Below are positions 1-5,410 of a DNA stretch of 8,242 nucleotides, one piece after another. How positions within the stretch are numbered: position 1 is the stretch's first letter; every line of letters begins with the position of its first letter. The stretch lies in NCBI GenBank assembly GCA_027490875.1, contig JAIXXE010000114.1, positions 1 to 8,242 on the forward strand, given 5' to 3'. Position numbers and translations under genes: made by a program. The notes under the pieces are model-generated. The model was not told where the DNA came from and did not search any database. It was given only the letters and a program-made list of their open reading frames with translations. The stretch is from Alphaproteobacteria bacterium (lineage in GTDB: Bacteria > Pseudomonadota > Alphaproteobacteria > UBA2136 > UBA6156).

Positions 1-2109
1 ATCAAGGCCGATGCCTATGTGGATGAAATTGTAAACACAGGCACCATTCAGGGCGCCTCAAGTGGCAATGCAATCGGCCAGGTAATTAACACCACCCAAG
101 GTGTTTCTGTCACCAACCTAGGCACTATCAATGGCAACCTCGTTTTACGGCACGATGGCAGCAATGCCTCTACAGCGACTGGTATTGGCAATACCATTAA
201 GCTTCTGGGCGGAGTGGTGAACGGCAATGTGGTGATGGGTGACTCCTCCCTCCTCAACCGGCTGGTGGTTTCTAGTTCCATCATCAATGGCGATGTTGAC
301 CTCAGTAACAATTCCAACGTAAGCCTCACCCTCGTCAGCGGTACCATTAACGGCAAGCTGATAACGGGAGAAGGCTCAAGCTCCAAATTTACCGCCACCA
401 CCGGCCAAGGCCAGACCTTCAACCTGTTGGAAGATGGCGATGACGCCCTAACGCTGCGCAACGCCACCTTTACCATGGCGGGGGCTGGTACCCTTAACAT
501 TCGCGGCAGCATTGACAGTGCCATTGGGCCTTCTTTGCTCAGGCTCACCAGCGGAACCACCAACTTCATCAGTACCAGCACCATTAATGCCGACCTCGGC
601 ATACAAGGCGGGCGCCTTAACGTAACCAGCAGTACCGTGGCCGTTGCGGGGTTTGTTTCCTCAACCGCAGGAAGCAGGATTGCTTTTGGGCTTACCAGTG
701 ACCCTTCCGCCAGCGGAAGGCTGCTTTTAGCCAACGATACCGCCCGTTCGGTCAACCTTGCCAGTGGCACAATCATCGAGATTACAGGCGTCGTGGCCAG
801 TAGTGCCACCTATGTGCTGATCGATGGCTCGGCCGCTGGCAGCACCTTAACCGCCCCTTCAGCAACCAGCCTGATACTTTCCTCAACAGTCGCGGGGGTG
901 GGCGGTAGCGGGTTGGCGTACCGCCTGAAGTTAGAAAACAACAGGCTGCTGTTACAATTGTTAGAGCAGCTGGCTAATGTTCAGCCCAATACAGCACAGG
1001 CTCAGGCCATTTGGAGCCAGATTAACATCATTCTGGCTGGTGATCCGTCTTTGTTGGCGCTGTTACAAAACATGAGTGATGCGGGCCAGCTGACCAACGC
1101 CATTAATCAACTCATTGCCAACGAACCAGCGGCGCCCTCGGCTGGGGCCAACCAGTTAATGGATGGCGTACTTTCTTCGGTGCAAAACCGTATCGGAGAA
1201 ATTACCTCGCCCAATAACAACAGCGGGATCAGTACCGGTCAGGAAGATAGATGGTTGAGAGCTGACAAAGTTGGGCTGTGGCTGAAAGGTTATGGCGGTA
1301 CCACCCGCCAAGGCGCCCGTGGTACCGGCAACGGCTACGATGCCAATGGCCGTGGCTTGGCGCTGGGGGTCGACCGTGAGGTTGAGGTTTCGTTGGCCGA
1401 TCATGCGCTCGCCGGAGTGGCTTTTGGCTATGGCACAGGCAGCGTCACACCCCGTGGCACGCAAAACCGCGTTGGGGTGGAAAGCTTGCAGGCCTTGGCT
1501 TACGGCGCTGCCAACCAAGGCCCGTGGGAAGTTCAGGGCCAAGCCAGCTACGCCTTCAACCAGTTTAAAAGCCGTCGGGTCGTCAACGTCGGTGGCACGA
1601 TACGGGAAGCTTTGGGCGATTACCAGGGTCATCAGTTTGGTTTACAGGGCGAAGTGGCACACCGTAAACGGACAGGGCCGTTCAGCCTATTGCCCAAGGT
1701 TGGCCTTAACACCACCCTTGCCACCAATGAAAGCTATACGGAAACCGGTGCAACAGGAGCAAACTTGAAGCTGGATGGTACCCGCAACTTTGGCCTGACG
1801 ACCAAGCTTGGGGGGCGTGCCGAATATGTTGCAGCCATTGGCAACGATTGGGTGCTTACCCCCCATGCCGAAGCTATGTATAGCTACGACCTATACCAGG
1901 CTGGGGTGGAACAGACAGCCCAGTTTGCCAGCGGTGGTGCGGCCTTTACCATGCTTGGTACCCCGAGCGGGCGCCACGCCTTAAAGGTTGAGATCGGCTT
2001 AAAGGTTAACAATGCTAAGGGCTTTGATACCACCCTCAGCTACCAAGGTGAGCTACGCGCCGGCAGCCAAAGCCACGGTGGGACGATCAATCTGCGCTAT
2101 AACTTTTAG
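1..2109 (+). CDS. Autotransporter (type Va), C-terminal part: beta-helical passenger end plus outer-membrane beta-barrel
   Basis: The frame is open to the left edge, so this is a 702-residue C-terminal fragment; the GTG at 19 is not a credible start. Residues 1 to about 310 are Gly/Asn/Ser/Thr-rich passenger with repeated ING/VNG turns (N44, N74, N96, N117, spaced 30, 22 and 21), as expected for rungs of a right-handed beta-helix. Residues about 310-400 look helical and polar, suiting the linker that threads the barrel. From about V424 (VGLWLKGYGG) to the end, about 280 residues match the autotransporter beta-domain (PF03797 type), with alternating aromatic strands and the terminal LRYNF; a final Phe is the usual BAM-recognition signal. 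The family inserts the barrel in the outer membrane and exposes or releases the passenger. No protease or lipase motif is visible, so passenger function is unknown. I saw no cysteine, which is usual for exported passengers. No clear terminator follows the stop. Confidence 0.9.
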   Translation: MKADAYVDEIVNTGTIQGASSGNAIGQVINTTQGVSVTNLGTINGNLVLRHDGSNASTATGIGNTIKLLGGVVNGNVVMGDSSLLNRLVVSSSIINGDVDLSNNSNVSLTLVSGTINGKLITGEGSSSKFTATTGQGQTFNLLEDGDDALTLRNATFTMAGAGTLNIRGSIDSAIGPSLLRLTSGTTNFISTSTINADLGIQGGRLNVTSSTVAVAGFVSSTAGSRIAFGLTSDPSASGRLLLANDTARSVNLASGTIIEITGVVASSATYVLIDGSAAGSTLTAPSATSLILSSTVAGVGGSGLAYRLKLENNRLLLQLLEQLANVQPNTAQAQAIWSQINIILAGDPSLLALLQNMSDAGQLTNAINQLIANEPAAPSAGANQLMDGVLSSVQNRIGEITSPNNNSGISTGQEDRWLRADKVGLWLKGYGGTTRQGARGTGNGYDANGRGLALGVDREVEVSLADHALAGVAFGYGTGSVTPRGTQNRVGVESLQALAYGAANQGPWEVQGQASYAFNQFKSRRVVNVGGTIREALGDYQGHQFGLQGEVAHRKRTGPFSLLPKVGLNTTLATNESYTETGATGANLKLDGTRNFGLTTKLGGRAEYVAAIGNDWVLTPHAEAMYSYDLYQAGVEQTAQFASGGAAFTMLGTPSGRHALKVEIGLKVNNAKGFDTTLSYQGELRAGSQSHGGTINLRYNF

Positions 2110-2148
2110 CAGGACACCTCAGGATTGCTCGAGGAGAAAGGACTGATT

Positions 2149-2169
2149 ATCAATTTTTATGATTGTCAT
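2149..2169. promoter_or_regulatory. Overlapping short palindromes upstream of katG, possible operator
   Basis: Two overlapping inverted repeats lie in an AT-rich stretch about 80-100 bases before the katG start. One is ATCA-N7-TGAT (2149-2163) and the other is ATGA-TTG-TCAT (2159-2169). The second overlaps a candidate -35 element. Catalase-peroxidase genes are commonly controlled by OxyR or by Fur-family regulators, but neither consensus is matched cleanly here. Binding is inference from symmetry and position only. Confidence 0.25.
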
Positions 2170-2193
2170 GAATAGATAACGCTACTTTATCTT
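2163..2193 (+). promoter_or_regulatory. Candidate sigma70-type promoter for katG
   Basis: TTGTCA (2163-2168, five of six matches to TTGACA) is followed after 19 bases by TATCTT (2188-2193, four of six to TATAAT). The spacer is longer than the ideal 17. It is the best-placed pair in the 140-base gap and would leave a leader of roughly 50 bases that includes the inverted repeat at 2213-2231. Confidence 0.3.
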
Positions 2194-2212
2194 ATTAAGA
2201 AGCTTCCGTATG

Positions 2213-2231
2213 GTTCGTGGGGATAACGAAC
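2213..2231. promoter_or_regulatory. Perfect 6-bp inverted repeat just before the katG ribosome binding site
   Basis: GTTCGT (2213-2218) and ACGAAC (2226-2231) are exact reverse complements separated by seven bases, ending two bases before the Shine-Dalgarno sequence. It could be a protein-binding operator or an mRNA stem-loop that affects access to the ribosome site. Function is not shown by the sequence. Confidence 0.35.
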
Positions 2232-2233
2232 AC

Positions 2234-2242
2234 AAAAGGAGG
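2234..2242 (+). promoter_or_regulatory. Strong ribosome binding site of katG
   Basis: AAAAGGAGG is nearly a perfect anti-16S complement. It is followed by seven bases and then ATG at 2250. This decides the katG start against the in-frame GTG at 2217, which would add 11 residues and lie upstream of this site. Confidence 0.85.
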
Positions 2243-2249
2243 CTTGACC

Positions 2250-4418
2250 ATGAGCAGCGAAGCAAAATGTCCATTCTCGGGCGGCGGGCGTGGCCCCACC
2301 ACTGCAAGACGGCGGTCGAACCGTGATTGGTGGCCAAATGCCCTTGATCTCGACATTCTCCATCAGCACGACACGAAGACAAACCCATTCGGCTCAGAAT
2401 TTGACTACCGGTCTGCGGTAAGATCTCTCGATGTCGCGGCGCTCAAGGCCGACCTGAAGGCGCTGTTCCGCGACAGTCAGGATTGGTGGCCGGCCGATTG
2501 GGGTCACTATGGCGGCCTTATGATCCGGCTGGCTTGGCATTCCGCTGGCACGTATCGCCTCGCCGACGGCCGAGGCGGCGGTGGCACCGGTGACATTCGG
2601 TTCGCCCCGCTCAATTCCTGGCCCGATAACGCAAGCCTCGACAAGGCACGGCGTCTCCTCTGGCCGCTCAAGAAGAAATACGGCAACAAGCTTTCATGGG
2701 CTGACCTTATCATTCTGTCGGGAACGGTCGCTTATGAGGACATGGGCCTCAAAACTTTCGGCTTCTCGTTCGGGCGTGAGGATGTCTGGCACCCTCTTAA
2801 AGACGTCTACTGGGGCTCGGAGAAAGAGTGGACGCCTCCCTCTGAAACCCGATACGGCGATATCTCCAAGCCGGGGACGCTAGAAAACCCGCTCGCAGCG
2901 GTTCAGATGGGTCTCATCTACGTAAACCCCGAGGGCGTTAATGGACGGCCCGACCCAATGATGACCGCCGCTCATATTCGCGAGACTTTCGCGCGCATGG
3001 CCATGAACGATGAGGAAACAGCCGCCTTAACGGCCGGCGGCCATACCGTCGGTAAGGCGCATGGCAATGGCCGGGCGGAAGCGTTGGGACCTGAGCCCGA
3101 AGGCGCAGGCATCGAGAACCAGGGCCTCGGTTGGTTAAACCCCCATCACGGCGGCCAGGCAAACCAGGCCATGACGTCCGGCATTGAAGGCGCTTGGACA
3201 ACCAATCCGACTGTCTTCGATATGGGCTATTTCGAGCTGCTGTTCGGCTACGAGTGGGAACTGACCAAAAGTCCCGCCGGCGCCCATCAATGGCAGCCGA
3301 TCGGGATTAAGCCCGAGCACATGCCGGTCGATGCGAGCGATCCCTCGGTCCGCCGCATGCCGATGATGACGGACGCGGACATGGCAATGAAAGTAGACCC
3401 TATCTACCGCGCGATCTGCGCGCGGTTTATGGCCGACCCAGCCTTCTTTAACGACACCTTCGCCCGCGCTTGGTTCAAGCTGACCCATCGCGATATGGGG
3501 CCAAAGACCCGCTACATCGGCCCCGACACACCTAAGGAAGACCTGATTTGGCAGGACCCGGTCCCCGCTGGCCCGAAGAACTGGGACGTCGGCGCGGTTA
3601 AGGCCGCGATTGCGGCGACCGGCGTACCCGCAGCCGATCTCGTCGCCACCGCCTGGGACAGCGCGCGCACCTTCCGTAGCTCCGACCTGCGTGGCGGGGC
3701 GAATGGCGCGCGTATTAGCTTGGCGCCCCAAAAGGATTGGGAAGGGAACGAGCCAGCGCGCCTCAACCGCGTTCTAGCCGTTCTGAAACCGATCACCCGG
3801 CAGCATGGCGCGAGCCTCGCGGACATAATCGTCCTCGCTGGCAACGTTGGCGTCGAGCAGGCAGCGAAAGCTGGCGGTTTTGCTATCGAGGTCCCGTTCG
3901 AATCCGGCAGAGGCGATGCCTTGCAGGAACAGACCGATGCCGCCTCGTTCAAGGTCTTGGAGCCGCTTCACGACGGCTTCCGCAATTGGGTAAAGACCGA
4001 TTATGCCATCTCCCCCGAAGAGATGCTCCTCGATCGCGCTCAGCTCATGGGCCTTACCGCGCCTGAAATGACCGTTCTCTTGGGCGGCCTTCGGGTGATC
4101 GGCGCGAACCACGGCGGATCGCGGCACGGCGTCTTTACCGACAGCCCCGGTGCCTTGACGACGGACTTCTTCGTTAACCTGACCGATATGGCCTACACTT
4201 GGATCCCAACCGGCAAGAACACCTACGACATCAAGCTGCGAAAGACAGGCGCAACGCGCTGGACCGCGACGCGTGTTGACCTCGTATTCGGCTCGAATTC
4301 GATCTTGCGCGCCTATGCCGAGGTCTACGCTCAAGATGATAACAAGGAGAAATTTGTGAAGGACTTCGTGGCCGCATGGACCAAGGTCATGAACGCCGAC
4401 CGCTACGATCTGGCATGA
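2250..4418 (+). CDS. katG: Catalase-peroxidase KatG
   Basis: The product has 722 residues, the normal length for bacterial KatG, with no signal peptide, so it is cytoplasmic. The family is a haem b enzyme that dismutates hydrogen peroxide and oxidises peroxidatic donors. Residues visible in the N-terminal haem domain: distal R93, W96 and H97 (LAWHSAGTYR); the Trp-Tyr-Met cofactor W96, Y224 and M250 that gives catalase activity; proximal H265 (GGHTVGKAHG), W316 and D377; and the mobile Arg at R421 (HRDMGPKTRYIGP). The access-channel Ser that corresponds to M. tuberculosis S315 is S310. The haem-free C-terminal peroxidase-like domain runs from about 430 to 722 and is intact. The start is set by the ribosome site ending at 2242. 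katG stands alone, so regulation probably acts through the 140-base leader. Leucine codons are dominated by CTC in the part counted, unlike the asmA-like gene. Confidence 0.98.
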   Translation: MSSEAKCPFSGGGRGPTTARRRSNRDWWPNALDLDILHQHDTKTNPFGSEFDYRSAVRSLDVAALKADLKALFRDSQDWWPADWGHYGGLMIRLAWHSAGTYRLADGRGGGGTGDIRFAPLNSWPDNASLDKARRLLWPLKKKYGNKLSWADLIILSGTVAYEDMGLKTFGFSFGREDVWHPLKDVYWGSEKEWTPPSETRYGDISKPGTLENPLAAVQMGLIYVNPEGVNGRPDPMMTAAHIRETFARMAMNDEETAALTAGGHTVGKAHGNGRAEALGPEPEGAGIENQGLGWLNPHHGGQANQAMTSGIEGAWTTNPTVFDMGYFELLFGYEWELTKSPAGAHQWQPIGIKPEHMPVDASDPSVRRMPMMTDADMAMKVDPIYRAICARFMADPAFFNDTFARAWFKLTHRDMGPKTRYIGPDTPKEDLIWQDPVPAGPKNWDVGAVKAAIAATGVPAADLVATAWDSARTFRSSDLRGGANGARISLAPQKDWEGNEPARLNRVLAVLKPITRQHGASLADIIVLAGNVGVEQAAKAGGFAIEVPFESGRGDALQEQTDAASFKVLEPLHDGFRNWVKTDYAISPEEMLLDRAQLMGLTAPEMTVLLGGLRVIGANHGGSRHGVFTDSPGALTTDFFVNLTDMAYTWIPTGKNTYDIKLRKTGATRWTATRVDLVFGSNSILRAYAEVYAQDDNKEKFVKDFVAAWTKVMNADRYDLA

Positions 4419-4430
4419 CTTTATGATTCA

Positions 4431-4460
4431 TCAGCGCGGAGGCTCGCGCCTCTGCGCTGA
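4431..4460 (+). terminator. Long hairpin 12 bases after katG, probable 3' end or terminator
   Basis: TCAGCGCGGAGGC (4431-4443) pairs with GCCTCTGCGCTGA (4448-4460) over 13 bp, including one G-U pair, around a TCGC loop. The stem is very stable and sits directly behind the katG stop. There is no T-tract after it, so it may work as a Rho-assisted terminator or as a 3' stabilising structure instead of a classical intrinsic terminator. Confidence 0.5.
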
Positions 4461-4524
4461 CTATAGGGGCTCTTGGCAGTCCGCTTGATAGGTGAACGAC
4501 CGCCCGCGTGCGGCCCTTCGCGTT

Positions 4525-4546
4525 AAAAAACCCGCCAACGGTGGGT
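4525..4546 (-). terminator. Rho-independent terminator of the tRNA-Pro(GGG) transcript
   Basis: Read on the minus strand, ACCCACC-GTT-GGCGGGT forms a 7-bp stem (one G-U) with a three-base loop, and a run of T follows (A's at 4525-4530 on the plus strand). It begins 14 bases after the CCA end of the tRNA. This ends the minus-strand transcript facing katG. Confidence 0.75.
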
Positions 4547-4559
4547 GAGAATGAACTTA

Positions 4560-4637
<78 letters not shown>

Positions 4638-4814
4638 GGCGCATGTATCAGAACTTGCCCCGACCGAATTGCTGAAAAAGAAGACTATGGTCGCGCAGGC
4701 AGTTGAGCCTGAGGCTTTCTTTGCGCTCGCAGTGCAGATGCCCACCGGTTAATACTCTTTGCTTAGAGGGCGTCTGCAGGGGGTATGCGAGAGCTTAAAG
4801 CAGCCCTCACCAGT

Positions 4815-5135
4815 TTAATCAAACAGCTTGAGCAAGCTCTTCATCGTGCTCGGTTTCCCATACTTTTTGTGGTGGTAATCTTCGTAGTCATCGTCATCAT
4901 GCCAGTGCTGGCGGGGCATAGGGCGCTGGGCCGGCTTAGGGTGTTGCTGATGATACTGAGAATATTCCACCCGATCGGCGGCGGCCGCGTTTTGTACCGC
5001 CAGCAAAAGCTTTTCCAGCTCTCCGGCATCCAACCACACGCCGCCTGAAACGGGGCAACGATCAATTTCAATACCATCGCGCTTAATTTGCTGCATGGGG
5101 GTGGCGTTATCGATCGGGCTGACAAGGAGTGGCAT
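4815..5135 (-). CDS. Small zf-TFIIB-like (degenerate zinc-ribbon) protein, function unknown
   Basis: The product has 106 residues. The core MPLLVSPIDNATPMQQ to GIEIDRCPVSGGVWLDAGELEKLL matches the zf-TFIIB family (PF13453 type) in its second half, including the diagnostic GGVWLDxGELEKLL. The usual two CPxC pairs are reduced to SPID and CPVS, so three of four zinc ligands are missing. After the core comes a polar tail rich in Gln, Pro, His, Asp and Tyr (HWHDDDDYEDYHHKKYGK) and a short C-terminal LLKLFD. I chose ATG 5133-5135 because family members start near MPLL and AGAAAG lies seven bases upstream. An in-frame ATG at 5213 would add 26 residues, including four cysteines (MSCCACEAAQVCDGEG), but its AAAGAG lies only two bases away. 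The role is unknown in this family. The gene lies between two proline tRNAs on the same strand. Confidence 0.75.
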   Translation of the reverse strand: MPLLVSPIDNATPMQQIKRDGIEIDRCPVSGGVWLDAGELEKLLLAVQNAAAADRVEYSQYHQQHPKPAQRPMPRQHWHDDDDYEDYHHKKYGKPSTMKSLLKLFD

Positions 5136-5298
5136 GGGCACACTTTCTGTTGGGTTTAATTTAACACCTTCACCATCGCAAACCTGCGCTGCTTCGCAAG
5201 CACAACACGACATGGCTCTTTAAAACCTAGAATGTAGGTAAGGAAATGGTAAAGTGTCGTTTTAAAGTATGGTTACAGAAATATTTAAATAAACTTCT

Positions 5299-5375
<77 letters not shown>

Positions 5376-5410
5376 AGTAGGGGATGCTTAACCGATTTTT
5401 AACGGCCCGT

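Noticed and set aside
48..809. Long minus-strand open frame of 253 codons opposite the autotransporter passenger
   Set aside because: It is antisense to a clear beta-helical passenger, its product is low-complexity Leu/Pro/Val/Arg, and it has no recognisable domain. Repetitive Asn/Gly/Thr codons create open antisense frames.
2213..2231. GTTC/GAAC half-sites considered as an alphaproteobacterial LexA (SOS) box
   Set aside because: That box is a direct repeat GTTC-N7-GTTC. Here the half-sites are inverted with eleven bases between the four-base cores.
4766..4808. Bulged stem GAGGG/CCCTC plus CTGC/GCAG after the zinc-ribbon gene, considered as its terminator
   Set aside because: It has a 3-base bulge, a 22-base loop and no T-tract on the minus strand, so it is too weak to call.
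4785..5048. Plus-strand open frame of 87 codons with an apparent transmembrane segment (FVVVIFVVIVIM)
   Set aside because: The hydrophobic run is the antisense of the His/Asp-rich tail of the zinc-ribbon gene, where GAT and CAT codons read as Val, Ile and Met. There is no supporting ribosome site.
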